Of a stretch of 64,000 nucleotides of DNA, positions 1 to 12,799 are shown piece by piece (positions within the stretch are counted from its first letter, which is position 1; each line of letters starts with the position of its first letter). The stretch is from Mangifera indica. Taxonomy: Eukaryota; Streptophyta; Magnoliopsida; Sapindales; Anacardiaceae. The stretch covers positions 7,522,001 through 7,586,000 of the forward strand of contig NC_058138.1 in the NCBI RefSeq assembly GCF_011075055.1, written 5' to 3'. Both the position numbers and the translations under genes were made by a program. Under the pieces are notes generated by a model that was not told the origin of the DNA, searched no databases, and was given only the letters and a program-made list of their open reading frames with translations.

Positions 1-694
1 AATTGATATATGAAGAGTTGCTCGGTTGAAATGAGATTTACCTCCAGGAAAACAACAGCTTTTGACAAGCTCATAATTAACAAAACTGGTGGAACTTACT
101 TGGAAATTAAAGACAATGAAAAGAACTGGAGTCCAAAGTTTGATTATACATGGGAAGATAAAACGAATATATATAAGTAGAAGTTCTCTGTAGTCATAAT
201 GTTGGGACCAAGCTAGTTTTATTACCATGAGAAGCCTATAACTTAATAGAGGTACAATCAATGTTTTAAAAAAGGGATAGACATTAACCAAGTGGAGGGG
301 ACAGTCAGGTCCAACCATTTGACTGATGGCCGAACTAATTAACTGTTTTAAATTAATATTTAAAATATCTTTTTTGTATAATTTATCATAAAATAAATAA
401 TTTGAATTATCTTAATATCAAAATATATTTGGATTGATGATATATATGTTCATAATTAATAAATGAGATTTTAGGTTTAAGTCCTAATAATAATTTTTTT
501 TATGTTGACCATGTCAAATGTTATTTTTTAGCTTTTTCAATCAAACAGTTTAAACAATTCAATTCAATTTAATCCAATTAAATCCAACGTAAATCCAAAA
601 ATGATTTTCAATGGAACCAAAACTGTTTCGACTAGCAGGTGATAGTTCAAAGACCAATCCAATTTCTAAAACCATGGGTGTAATCATAAAAATT

Positions 695-806
695 ATGAGC
701 AATATTATGTGTACATATTTTTAATATATAATTTAGATACATAAATGATGTATCATCATATGATTGGGTGTTACTTTATCTTTAATTTAAAATCATCCAA
801 TCATAT
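695..806. mobile_element. Truncated palindromic MITE, copy A
   Basis: Carries the inner repeat of a MITE family (TCATCATATGATTGG and its complement around an AT-rich centre). Copy B has the full version at about 22749-22915; here the right third is missing and the sequence jumps directly to GAGAAAAGAGATAG. Confidence 0.6.
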
Positions 807-1193
807 TGAGAAAAGAGATAGATATAATTTCAAAAAACTACTACATGTATCTATCTATCAATAGAAATATGGAAAAAGTCTTAAATTATTTTTTCAACAT
901 TTTTTTTTCTAATGAAAATTCTAATGAAAATCTAAACCTAGTTGACTCAATCCCAAAATTTAGTTTGACTTGGTTTGATTTGATTTAAATTCATTTAGTT
1001 TAAATTTGAAATGAGTTCACAAAAAAAGTTAGTTCATTTTTCTAAACCAAATTGAACTAAAGTTAAAGAGTGTTTGATATGATTTAGTTTGAATTTGACT
1101 TGAATTCATAGTTTGAATATATCATTTAGATTTGTGGTTCAAATTTAGTTCGAAATCGTGGTTCTAATCTAATAAGTCCAAAATATATACTAA

Positions 1194-1684
1194 GAGGGCG
1201 TTTGGTTTGTATAACATTTTATTACCAAGATAAAAAGATTACCTTGAGGATAGATTACTTAAAAGATTATTTGATATAAATTATTACTATATTTGATAAA
1301 ATTTAATAGGTATAAATAATTATTGTGTTTGATTAAAGATAATAAAAAAATGACAGTAAATTATTTTACTTAAATATCGTTGAATATAATTATTTTTAAA
1401 TATTTGTATATTATTTGTTATGTTAATTATAAATACATTTATTTTTATCTTAAAAAATTAATAAATAATAATATAATTATAATAAAATCAAGATTACCTC
1501 AGTAATCATTTAATATCCAAGGTAAATGTGGTAATCAGATTATCACATATATTACCTGTTACGTCAGTATTAATAATAAAATATTATTGTAATATTTTAT
1601 TACTGATAAACCAAATAAGATAATATAAATAATAAAAGTTAGATTATTAAATAAATTTTTAAATCTATGGAACCAAACGACCCC
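1194..1684. mobile_element. Tourist-like MITE (PIF/Harbinger type), copy A
   Basis: An AT-rich 491-bp element with no coding capacity. Its ends are imperfect inverted repeats, GAGGGCGTTTGGTTT on the left and GGGGTCGTTTGGTTC (reverse complement) on the right. It is flanked by TAA on both sides (1191-1193 and 1685-1687), the 3-bp target duplication typical of Tourist elements. It occupies the same place in copy B, so it predates the duplication. Confidence 0.75.
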
Positions 1685-2540
1685 TAAAGGTAAACCTATT
1701 TGTGAAAATATACTAAGATTGTTTTACTCTGGTTTCCAAGCACATGATTTGTATATAACCCCTAACCTAATTCAACCCTAACCCAAATTCAATCCAACAT
1801 TCAATTTTCACTCCGCCGAGTCCACTCATGGTTCGAGTGTGCTTTGGATGCATACATGTATGGACCTTATATGCTCCTATTATTGAGATGTTCTGATTAA
1901 TCGCATTTCTTATAACTGCAGATGATGATCGACGATGAGAGTTCTATTTAAGTCGGAGGACTTACCTGTAACACCACCGAGTGCTCCTTTTGCGAAGTCT
2001 TCGATCTCCACGGTTCGGTTGTCGCCATTAAGGTCTCACACCCACTATTCATTTCATTTATCTTTCAATTTCGTTTATTTAGGTTTTATATTACTCTTTA
2101 ATTCTTCCATTTTTTGTCTTTCAAATTTACATTGCTTCGTTTTGTCATCATTATATTTCTTTTTTGGTTCGTGGAGAGATCTGTACACTGTCTACTCAAA
2201 CTTTTATACAAAATAGAAATATAAAAAGAATAAGGAGAAAATAGAAAAATAAAAAATATTATTTATTGAGTTCTACTTTTCTTGTAACTCCTTGCATAAA
2301 TATTATTGATTATTTTATGATTTTGTATTTAATTATAAATTTGGTAATTAATGATTAACTGGCATTTATTATGAGTTATGGTATTTAATATTTGATGAAG
2401 AAGACGGTGAAATTTTAATTACATATAAGTTATTAGCATTATAATGTGGATAATGAATGTGAAATTTTCATTGCTTGAATTCTAGTATTTTTAACCAACA
2501 GGTGTGTGATAAAATAAATAAGTTGAACATATATATATAT
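1685..2540. other. Noncoding stretch with an exon-like fragment
   Basis: Mostly AT-rich noncoding DNA. A GC-richer stretch at about 1795-2035 (again at 30930-31170) looks exon-like, with TGCAG before an ATG and AAGGTCTCAC after it. An open frame of 93 codons at 1935-2216 exists in both copies, but most copy differences change its residues and it matches nothing I recognise. No function is assigned. Confidence 0.3.
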
Positions 2541-2703
2541 ATATAGTAGTATTTTGTATACAAATAATGATTATCATCATATGATTGGATAATTAAGAAT
2601 TAAAAATAAAATAACATTTAATCATATGATGACACATATTGTTTGTACACAAAAATTGTGCACAAAGTTTTAATTATATATATATATATTTACAATAAAA
2701 CTA

Positions 2704-2852
2704 TGTGTACCTACTTTAGGTACACAAATGTGTACACATTAATATGTGTCATCATATGATTGGATGATTTTGAATTAAGAATAAAACAATAACCAATCAT
2801 ATGATGACACATATGAGTGCGTATACATTTGTGTACCCAAAATGGGTACACA
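2704..2852. mobile_element. 149-bp palindromic MITE, insertion specific to copy A
   Basis: Inverted repeats start TGTGTACC and end GGTACACA, each followed inward by a second palindrome (GTGTCATCATATGATTGG and complement). TA flanks both sides (2702-2703, 2853-2854), as in Tc1/mariner-type insertions. Copy B has no insertion at the matching site near 31915, so it inserted in copy A or was lost in B. Relatives lie at about 2540-2690, 3150-3320, 22749-22915, 31795-31915, 32280-32450 and 45000-45135. Confidence 0.7.
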
Positions 2853-3149
2853 TAGTATTACTCATATATTTATATGTGAGAGAAGCAAATGGACTAACTA
2901 AAAAAATATATATTAAAAACAACAGTGTTATGACATCCACTTTGAGTACACAAATAGAATATAGTTTTTATATTTATCACAATTTTTTTTTTTTTTATGT
3001 AATTCAAATCAAAGTTTCACGAATGCAACAAAGTTCTAAATCTAAATTTTCTCCCTAAAGTTTTTAATACTTTATCAGTTTTGCAAACCATTGATGTCAA
3101 TATTATACAATCTTAATATGTTTAAAATCAGTAGTGACTTTTTAAGTAT

Positions 3150-3320
3150 GAGCAATACTAAACATATCTATTTTGAGTGCATAAATAGATACACATTTAT
3201 GTCTGTTATTATGTGATTGAGTATTATTTTATCATAAATTTAAAATCATCTAATCATATAACGATACATATCAAATATGTACTCATTTGTATATTCAAGA
3301 TTGATATACATAATTTTATT
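3150..3320. mobile_element. Diverged palindromic MITE, copy A
   Basis: Same family as 2704-2852: ATTATGTGATTGAGT and its complement face each other across an AT-rich centre, with TTTTGAGTGCATAAATAGA-type ends. The copy B counterpart is at about 32280-32450. Confidence 0.5.
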
Positions 3321-3769
3321 GTTTATGTTGGAAACATTTAAACATGTCAAATTGAATTCTGTAAATTTTGTAAATATAAATTGGCATACTTGGATTCGAG
3401 TTTGCAATGAAGCTTATCTGAATACAATATGAGGTGTTGACATGAGTTATTTCCACAATCTCATTTGTCCACATACTACATTCTTTTTGGGAGACATTTG
3501 TTTTTGTGTTTACTATGCCTTAGGAGAAGAAGATGAGAGACTAATGTTTTATTTTTTGCGTTCATCTCTATGGGATGGCAGTTTTTGGACATTTAAATAA
3601 TAGTCCAACTATCATGGGTGAACCTATACCTAATATCTCTTACTCACACATGATGGAAGACCTAAATCAAATACTTGTCCACAAAAATCTCATATGGCAG
3701 TACTTTCATAATTGTAAATGTGTCTTACAACCTTGCGAGCAACCTATATTTGAGAGCTAAATGCTATGT

Positions 3770-5548
3770 ATTTGTTAGGAATAGCATAACTGCTTCAATC
3801 CGAATAAAATAAAATAATGCGTTAGGCTCACAAATCCTAAACTTACTCGATTATACTAGGTCTCATTAATCCTTTATTTATTATTGTGTTATTTTCCTAT
3901 GTATCCATGATCAAGTCCATTCTCTCAAATGAATGACATGATCGTTCAACCAATAGACATACGAAATATATAAGTCTTCCTTTTCTACTCAAAACCCTCA
4001 GTTTAAACTTAGTTAATTTTCTAGTCATGTTCCATAGACCGAATATAACAATATTAAGAGTAAACATCAGATAACAACAAAGAGTCAAAAGGTACCAATA
4101 TGAGGTAATCCTTATAAAGTCTCACATAGTAAGGGAGCAGAGATTCATCCTCTCACTATTTTAACTAGTCGTCTTACTTATGCACACATGGTATGAATCA
4201 TATGTTACAGTGTGTATTTTCTCAAATGTCATTCTCAATACTATAAAGAACTTACTTCAGTCGCTACACTCAACATCTAACCTGAGTTTTTAATCATTGT
4301 CACACTTACAGGTATTTATCCATATTAAGAACTCACATTTGACATTCAAAAGTTATTTGGATATGGAGAATCCAAATCGATCATTTTCAAATGTATCTAT
4401 CTATGACTTTATCTTGATCGATCATCAAGGTGACATTTAACTTTGATAAATTTTTTTCTCGAAAAATTTGTCTCCCATTAGCATGTTCTTTCAATGTCAA
4501 TTTTCTCAATAATAATCTCTCATCTTTGGTTGTTCTCTCAACACTAAAAGCGATTGCTCGTATGAATGAGTCAATCTCTAACTTGTATGACATTATAATC
4601 TAGTTGAGTTAAAAATGATGTGTATGCAATGAAAAAACAAAAATTTCATAATGCAAGTTCAAATGCAAATTAAACTTGAATTCATGATTTTTTATATTAT
4701 GTCACCAGTACAATATATAAGCTCAACAACTAAGCAATCATAGTCTACACAATCCAAGAAATTTAATATGTGTAAAATATACTTTTCTTGGAATAATCTT
4801 GATCAAAGGATCAGCTATCATATAATGCGTAGAATTATATTGTACACTCATTTTCCTCTTGCAAATGATGTCTTTTAGAACATTGTGTTTTGTATCGATA
4901 TGTTTGGTTATCTTATTATACTCAAGTCGTTTATTTCAATAGACAACTATTGCTCTAACAATATCATCCTGTTTACCTAGATTCACAAAAACTCTTCTTA
5001 ACCAAATAGTTTCTTACACAATTACTGAACAAGCTATATACTCACTCTTCATTATAAATAAGGCTACGTATCTCTTTTTTTTATCGCTTCAAAATATGAG
5101 CCCTTTTGGAGTTAAAAAATATAGCCAAAAATTGGTTTACGTTAGTCTAAATTACTTCCCTAATTGACATCTAAATAGCCAATAATCCACAGAGCCTTTT
5201 AAATACATTAATAAAATATATATAGCTTTTCAATGCTCTTTTCAATATTGACTCATATCAACAAACTAGCCCAACAGCAAAACAAATTTCTAGGCATGTA
5301 AACATACATAATACACTCGATGACATTTGAATAGGTAATTATTAACATTTCTTTATTTCAATCTTAAGTTTTGGGACTATCTCTCGGCTCATTAATTCAT
5401 CATTTGACATCGAAGTATCAATAGGTTCACAGTTTACTATATTAAACTGTTCTAGAATCTTTTGAATATTATGCTCTTGTGATAGAGTCAAAAGCTTTTT
5501 TGAACAATCTCTCTAGAGTTTAATTCCCAATATCTAATTTGTTTACGC
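3770..5548 (-). pseudogene. Copia RT/RNase H relic, copy A
   Basis: Read on the minus strand, 5535-4745 gives a broken Copia polyprotein end. The order is an RT thumb-like stretch (KILEQFNIVNCEPIDTSM), then SEYIACSVIV and ETIWLRR, then KHIDTKHNVLKD, then YNSTHYMIADPLIK, which matches the C-terminal RNase H tail of Copia elements. Many stops and frameshifts interrupt it. The AT-rich part at 3770-4740 is probably its 3' noncoding/LTR region, but I could not define LTR ends. Copy B has the same relic at about 33000-34753. This family is distinct from the young Copia at 23454-29530. Confidence 0.75.
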
Positions 5549-5655
5549 AAATTGTAATACCCTCAGGTATGTTTTAGGGGTATTTATGTCTTTTGACTCT
5601 ATTTAGAGATATTTCCCATTTTAAGTACATATATTTGTTTTACATGTATATGTGT

Positions 5656-5705
<50 letters not shown>

Positions 5706-6249
5706 AAAGAAAAAGAAAAAAAAAAGAAAAGGAAAGGAAAAAGACAAAGAGAAAAAGAGAAAGAGATAAGGCTTTAGATATAAAGAGAAAGAGAAGATTT
5801 TCCATCATTTCCGTCCATATTCCAGCAGCCACTTCATGCCTTTTCTTTGCTTTCTTGAAGCCAAAGGAAGAAATTGAAGAGATATTGGAAGATAAAATAA
5901 AAAGAAAAAAGAAGAATAAGCACCTTGGAAGCTTTGGTAACCAAAGATCTCCTTCCTTTCCCTTTCATCTATGTTTATATGCATGTTATGTGAATATGTT
6001 GGTGTGTTTTGGTATTGATTTAAAGTTGTCTTGGTGATAAAAGAAGCAACAAAGAGGAGGAAGCCAACTTGCAAAGATTTGGCTTGAAACAAGGTAAGAG
6101 ATATCATCCTTGATATGTGACATGTTTTAGGCTTTTGGTTCCTTGGATCTATGTTATAAATGATGATGTTGATGTTGAGGAATATTGTTTTGCCATTTGG
6201 GATGTCTATGTATGTGATTTTGTTTATGGTAGAAAGTTGCATAATATTT

Positions 6250-6830
6250 ACAGTTTTTGCCACTGAGTTCGTCCCATGTTTTGGCTGCCTTATTTGATGA
6301 ATTATGAGTGCTATTATATCTTGTTGGAAATCTCTTTGAATCCTCTTTCCAATGATATATATATTGTATGAATTAGAGATCATTTGGACTGTTAACGATT
6401 TGTATGAACCGAAAGGACTGGTTTACTAAATAAACAGAGGAGGCAGTTTTGTCACTGAGTTTATCTCACGTTTTGACTGCCTTATCTATGGAATTATGAG
6501 TGCTATTATATCTTGTTGGAAAGCTCTTTTAATTATATTTTCAGTGATATATAGCTTGTATGAATTGAAAATCATTTGGATTGTTAAATATTGCATGAAC
6601 CACAAGGACTGCTTTATCAAATAAACAAAGGAGGCAGTTTTTGCCACTGATTTTATCTGCTGTTTTGACTGCCGGATTGAATGAATTATGAGTGTTATTA
6701 TAGCTTGTTAGAAAGCTCTTCGAATCCTCTTTTCAACGATATATAACTTGCATGAATTAGGAACTGTTTGGACTGTGAAATTGTATGAAAAGAAGGCTGC
6801 CCTGTCAAATGAACATAGTGTAAACAGTAT
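6250..6830 (+). repeat. Three tandem copies of a ~193-bp unit inside the solo LTR
   Basis: The motif CAGTTTT(T)G(C/T)CACTGA recurs at about 6250, 6443 and 6636. Each copy is followed by a similar run containing GAATTATGAGTG, GAAAGCTCTT and AAATAAACA(G/A)AGGAGGCAG. Confidence 0.75.
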
Positions 6831-6838
6831 TTCACAGT

Positions 6839-6945
6839 TTGGAAAGGAAAAGAAAGAAAAGAAAGGAAAGAAAAAGAAAAGAAAGGAAAGGAAAGAAAAA
6901 AAAAAAGAAGAGAAAAAGAAAAGAAAGAAAAGCAAGAAAAGGTTG
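6839..6945 (+). repeat. Purine-rich low-complexity tract
   Basis: An almost uninterrupted run of G and A made from GGAAAGAAAA-like units within the solo LTR. It creates artificial open frames rich in Lys/Glu on one strand and Phe on the other. Confidence 0.85.
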
Positions 6946-8138
6946 GGACTCAAGATTCAAGGGTCATCCCAAGAGTAATGTCTGGTGAATTATGAATAAA
7001 TTTAGATGGAAGCAAAATTAGTAAGATATAAGACTCGCATGCATGCTATAAACTATGAGGGGGCACTTTACACTACACCGCCCACAATAGAGCACATATG
7101 CAGTAGGACACATCCGTAGTAGGACATAGACCCCCAGTAGGGTCCGCTCGCAGTAGAGCTTAATTCAGATTCAGAAATAGTGTAGTGAAAGAAAAAGAGC
7201 TTGAGCTTAGAAAAGTGTTAAATCCCTATAGTTAGCTTCCAGAAAGTATTAAATAGACACCAGATGGGACAAAGTATGACCCAAATAGTAAAGAGTGAAC
7301 TAAATTACCCCCTCAATCTCTTATAGAGGTTAGGATGTGAGGTTGAGTCCCAAAAGTGAGTTAGAACAGAAAAAAGAAAAAAGATAGTTTACTTGATTCT
7401 TCCCCCTTACTGAGTGTTCTTATCACTCACTCCCTTTTCTTTCCTGATTGCAGGTACAGGTGATCGAGGTAGCTGCGAGGCAGGGTCAGGTCAACGTAGG
7501 TAGATCTGGCTGGAGCAGGTTATCTCTGGTTTCTATTACATGCATACAGTAGCATGTTCTTATCGACTTTTGACTTTTTGAGATTATGGTACAGTTGCAT
7601 ATGATTACTCTCTATTTTCAGATACTTTCAGATGAGTCTTTATATGAGTATATACATCTTTTGTTCGCTTCCAGATTTTCAGTTTTTTTGAAATACTTCC
7701 TAAACACTTTTAATGAGGCATTTATTTTAAAGTATTTTTAAAAAAAGAAAAAATAGACGCTCCGAATATTAATTCGTAACATTTCTCCTTCGATGGATAG
7801 TATTTCTAGGGAGGGATGTTACACAATATTGTAGGTCAAAAGTATAGATAACAATCATTTAATGATCATCACTTACTTCAAATCATTTCTAGCTATCTAC
7901 ACATCATTATATATATAGATAGAATTGCAAAATTTGTCATTAGATTGTGTCACTAGATTTTGTCACATAGGCATAGTTGTCTTGATTAATGAATTTAAAG
8001 TCATAAAGTATTAATGAAATTTTAAGTACCAATGTTTGGATGATAGTTTTAGGTCATATTACATTCTTGAAGCTTACACACTTTGTGCTTTAGACCTATA
8101 ACAACGAGATTTATATCTCGTTCTATGTAGATTATTTT

Positions 8139-10531
8139 TGTAACACCCGGATTCAGGTATGTCAATGAACTCTACTTTCAAAATTACCCCTAAAGTGGAT
8201 TTTATAACTTCTTGTTTAAAGAAATTGTAAAAGAATTATAGAAAACTACTAAATAAGCAATAATTTTTAAATGGGGTAAAATGGTTATTTTAGAAGGATT
8301 TAAGAGACAAAGTGGGAATGAAAATTGAATGGCACACTTGAAATTATATGGTGGTGCAAAGGGTTTTTTGTAATTGGCTAAAGATAAAATACTCATTTAT
8401 GGAAAAGGTTAAGGGTAAATTAGTCCAAAAAGCTTATAAAACCAACCAACTATTCATTTTCTTCTTCCTTGACCGAAAATCTCCACAATTTTAGCTAAAG
8501 TTTTCCTTCAAGCAAAAATTCATCAAAAAACCTAGTTAAACCACCTAATTTCTAGACCTTCCAGTTATAAAAAGTGTAGCTCTATCAATTCTAATAAGTT
8601 TTAAGATAAAAAGTTTAATTTTTAAGAAATGTCAAGTTTAGGGTTTTGATGGATGATTATTTTTTTGGTTGATTAAGGTTGCTAGGAAGAAGAAAAGAAT
8701 GAAGGTAAGCTTAAATCACCTAATTAGCAAAGAAAAAGTAAGAATTTCACACTTTACATACTTGAAGTAATTTGAGTTAGGTTATTTTAATAACTTTTAC
8801 TTGTATAAGTGTGTAAGGTATTAGAATTAAGGTGATTTACACTTAAAAGAATAAACAAATTCATTAGGACTTATGATATAATTTTTGGCCATAAGGGTAT
8901 TTTGGACATTTCATATTCCTAGGGTTAGCTTTGTGGATTTTGTGTGTTAAATATATAAGAAATGATGAATTGATGAAAGAATTGGCATTAAGGGTAAGCA
9001 CGGAATTTTATCCATAAGGTTAATTTTTGCTTAATTATGTGTATAATATATGGAATAACCCTTATATCTATAAGGGTAAAAATGTCATTTTATATGATGT
9101 AGGTTAATTTTGCTTAATTATATGTATGATATGCATAAAAAACCATTATAATAAATATGTATATTCATATAGAATGCATGAGATATATGTAAATACATGA
9201 GAAAATAATCTAATGTTTGATGAGGTTTAAAAAAAAAAATAAGGAAAACAATGAATAGGCATATTTCATATTATGGTTATACATTTATACATGAGGAATC
9301 ATAATATATGCATGATTTTAGAAAAATAAAGATGCAGGAAAAACATTTTCTAAGTTATGCATGTTTTCAAAAAATGGAAAACAAATGTTTTTAGCTTTAT
9401 AATGACTCATATGATACAGGAAAGCAAAAAGCATACTTAAAATCCTTACACGCGAGCTGTATTATGTGGACAGTTAAGAAAAAAAAAGTCAATTGTACTG
9501 TATGGACAACAAAGAAAGATATTAGTTGTACTATGTGGATAGCAAAAAAAAAAAAGTCAGTTGTACTGTGTAGATAACAAAGAAAAAAATAGAGAAATAT
9601 GCGTGTAAGGGAGGATTGTATCTTGTATGGTGACTATGAGTACTATCTTATGTAGTCTAGACCGGTCAATGAAAATATTTAAAAAAAAAAAGAATTAGCA
9701 AATATTTTATGAAAGTCATTTGCATTAGAATCATGCATGCAAACCTATGTGGCTGATAAAGAGTTGAGAAAGATGTACAAAAAATATAAAAGTCATGACA
9801 CTCATATATGTATAAATCATAACAAGTGAATCATATTTGTATAGTAAGGAAATGAATAAATGGGTAAAAGAAGATAATTATGATATGTGTTTAATGCGTG
9901 TTCCATGTCAATTATTTTATATATGAATAGCCAAGACACGCTGAGTATGGAAGAGATTAGTATTGGTATGAAATACTTTGAGTATTGAGTATGATCTTCT
10001 TACTGAGCCATGGTCGCTCACTCCATTTAATTTAATAGTTTACAGGTAAAGAGTTACAACAAAAGTTCTCAGGGAACACTAATAAAACATGATACTGAGG
10101 GAGGAAGACATCATATTTTTGTTGATTTATTTGTTTTTTTTGTATATGTGAATATATGCATATATAAATATATACTTGATATAAAGATTGGTGGATAAGT
10201 ATATATTTTGTTTCCTATATGTATATATGTGATTGTGTATAACTATATCTATATGTATAACTATATCTATATATATATATGGGTAGTTATTGAAATTGGT
10301 TATAAAGTTTCTGTGGGTGCTAATTTTTATGATGGTTACTAATAATATTTATTTTGTTTATTATGATTATGTGAAGAAAATGCAGTCGATTGGTAGGACT
10401 GGTTTGTGTGAATTGTTAATTAGGAGTGTTACATGGGATAATTAAAAAGAGAAAATATTCCCTGGGCCTTCTAAAATAGGGGAACTCTTGCTATTCTTCT
10501 GTAACACACCTATTAGTTAGGAGAGGTTTCA
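8139..10531 (+). mobile_element. Ty3/gypsy LTR (5' LTR position), copy A
   Basis: Starts TGTAACACCCGG and ends about ...GAGGTTTCA, five bases before a tRNA-Met-like primer site at 10536, so it sits as a 5' LTR. It is about 2.39 kb and noncoding. It contains imperfect ~38-bp repeats around GTACTGTGTGGACAACAAAGAAA (9455-9600). Only about 50 bp of internal sequence follows the primer site before MULE sequence begins. Related LTRs are at 35080-36943 (same strand) and, inverted, at about 51231-54881 and 61232-63215. Confidence 0.8.
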
Positions 10532-10535
10532 TTTT

Positions 10536-10549
10536 TGGTATCAGAGTGC
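10536..10549 (+). other. Primer binding site of the gypsy element (tRNA-Met type)
   Basis: TGGTATCAGAGTGC lies immediately inside the LTR end. It matches the TGGTATCAGAGC form that many plant LTR retrotransposons use to pair with initiator tRNA-Met (family knowledge). Confidence 0.75.
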
Positions 10550-10739
10550 GAGTTTGGGCGCTTAAAGGTGGATATAATAGAATATATTGTAAAATAATAT
10601 AGGGAAATTATAAAAAATAGGTAAAAAGTAAGGAGGTTTAAGTGAAATTGCCCAAAAAGTTCAGATTAAAGCAAAAATGCCCAACTTTTGTGAAATGTTG
10701 AAACTACCCCTATATATATAAACAAGGCAAATTTTCATA

Positions 10740-11285
10740 TTTTCCACTGTGAAACTTCCATTGTCACTGTGCAAATCCAAAGAAAAATCGCCCACTGTCC
10801 CACTGTCCACTGTCGTCCCACTGTCAAGCCGATTTTCGACGATTTTCTTGCTTTTCGACGATTGAAAATGGTCAAGAAGGTTAGTATATCTTCCGTAATC
10901 TTGTTTGAATCAAGTTATTATTCATATTTTTGAGATTTTGCGATTTGAAACTTTAGGGTTTCGATTTTGAACAATGCTTAATATGTTTTGATTCTTAGCT
11001 GTTTTTGTTGAATTTGTTGAGGGGTTTTGTGTTATAGCCTATGTAGATTTGATTTGTGTTGAAATTGGAGGCCGAAATGACCAATTTTTGATCGAAAAAT
11101 GTGTCCAAAGCATTCGGCAGTCCGACAGTGGGAACAGTGTATCCCACTGTCATGACGAACACTCCCACTGTGACAGTGGGTTAGGGGGGTTAAGTGGCTT
11201 TTTTAAAACATTAGGGATCTGGTCGTCATAAATTAGTCCACTGTGGGCGTTTCTGAAATTTGCTTTGTGATAGTGGGCTGCTGGT
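10740..11285. repeat. Cluster of CCCACTGT / ACAGTGGG motifs
   Basis: Roughly a dozen occurrences of (C)CCACTGT or its complement in both orientations, for example near 10745, 10792, 10816, 11124, 11150, 11163 and 11237. They form small palindromes such as CCCACTGTGACAGTGGG at 11163. This is the subterminal zone of the MULE. Confidence 0.75.
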
Positions 11286-11599
11286 GAATAGCGTGGGTTG
11301 GGGTGAAAATTTACTTTTTTGAAACTGCAGAGACAGTAATAGATTCGAAAATTACTGAGAGGCAAGGGATAAATATTGGACCTGTTTGTAATAGAAATTT
11401 TCTCAGGGGGTAAATTGATATTTTTCACATCTAGGGTTTCTCGACATGTAGTTTTCGAATTTTATATCTGTTTTTTCTGTCTTAAGATTTTTCAATATGT
11501 AGTTTTCGAATTTGAGATTAAGTTTTTTTATTTTTGTGCCTTTTGGACACATTTTACGATGTATGTAATGACCTAATTTCACTCAATATTTTAGTTTTT

Positions 11600-12535
11600 T
11601 TATTTATAGGATATATCGACTCGTACTTTTGAATTTCAATTTTATTTTTCCGAATTTTGCCGTTTTATGATATATCGATTCGTATTTTCTAAATTTCTGA
11701 ACTATTTTTTTGATTAGTGATATTCTTATGTATTTTAACTGATAGAGTTCAAATTTCAATTCCGTCTTTTCAATTATTCACATTCTAGGGTATATCAATG
11801 TATAGAATTCAAATTTCATTTTCGTTTTAGAATATATCAACCCGTATTTTCCAGATTTTGGAATGATTTTTCGATTGTTGTCATTCTAGGGTATTTCAAT
11901 ATTTAGAATTCGAATTTCAGTTTCGTTTTTTCTAATTTCATCTTTTTAGGATATATTGACTCGTATTTTCCAGATTTTGGAACGATTTTTTGATTATTAC
12001 TATTCTAGGGTATTTCAATGTTTAGAATTCGAATTTCAGTTTCTTTTTTAAGAATTTCACCGTTTTAGGATATATTGACTCGTATTTTTCAAAATTTCAA
12101 TTGATTTTTCGATTGTTAACATTCTATGGCATTTCAATGTATAGAATTTGAATTTTATTTCCGTTTTTTCGAATTTCACCGTTTTAGGATATATCGACTC
12201 GTATTTTTTATATTTTAGAATGATTTTTTGATTGTTACCATTCTAGGGTATTTCAACGTTTAAAATTAGAATTTCAGTTTCGTTTTTTCGAATTTTACTA
12301 TTTTAGGATATATCGACTCGTATTTTTCAGAAATTCGACTGATTTTTTGATTGTTAACATTCTATGGTATTTTAACATATAAAATTCGAATTTCATTTTT
12401 GTTTTTTCAAATTTCACCGTTTTAGGATATATCGACTCGTATTATTTAAATTTTCTAATGATTTTTCTTTTGTTGAAATTCTAGGGTATTTCAACGTATA
12501 AAATTTGAATTTCAGTTTCGTTTTTTTATTTTAAC
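11600..12535 (+). repeat. Tandem array of a ~119-bp repeat (left MULE arm)
   Basis: The segment TTTTAGGATATATCGACTCG recurs at about 11828, 11947, 12066, 12185, 12304 and 12422, a spacing of 118-119 bp. Each copy is followed by CGTATTTT, a GATTTTT-GATTGTT stretch, ATTCTAGGGTATTTCAA and a GAATTCGAATTTCAGTTTCG-like stretch. More degenerate copies precede the array from about 11600. Confidence 0.9.
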
Positions 12536-12799
12536 TATTTTACGATCTTGAAATCTTATTTTTAAAATTTCGTGATCACCTTTTTTATTGTTTTGTATTT
12601 TTTATCTTTTTATGATTTTTTCATGAAGACATTTGTTTACATATTTTCTATTTATGAATGACTAACGAATTTTGTAAATTTTTGTCGGATATTTCTCGCA
12701 AAGAAACGTGTTGAAGGCGAGCTGCGAATCCCCGATGAGTCCAAACACTTTCGGACAGATCTAATATGTCATACATAACGCATAACATTATCTAGGATT

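Larger units (their letters stand above)
5553..7823 (+). mobile_element. Solo LTR, Ty3/gypsy type, copy A only
   Basis: A 2271-bp block beginning TGTAATACCC and ending GGGATGTTACA (TG...CA) interrupts sequence that is continuous in copy B near 34752. The flanks CAAAT (5548-5552) and CAATA (7824-7828) look like a decayed 5-bp target duplication. It has no coding domains, so it is an LTR left by recombination. Inside are a TA run (about 5659-5702), purine-rich tracts (5703-5800, 6840-6945) and a triple tandem repeat. The TGTAAYACCC start and about 2 kb length resemble Tekay/Del-like LTRs (family knowledge). Confidence 0.8.

Noticed and set aside
1935..2216. 93-codon open frame, also present at 31064-31345
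   Set aside because: Copy differences mostly change residues in this frame, the tail is Phe/Leu-rich AT translation, and no domain is recognisable. I list the region only as exon-like.
5805..6383. 192-codon minus-strand open frame
   Set aside because: It lies in the solo LTR, is Ile/Ser-rich, has no domain, and the LTR is otherwise noncoding.
6748..6978. Open frame of 76 codons rich in Lys/Glu, and its Phe-rich antisense frame
   Set aside because: It is the translation of a GGAAAGAAAA purine tract inside a solo LTR; low-complexity frames of this kind arise by chance.
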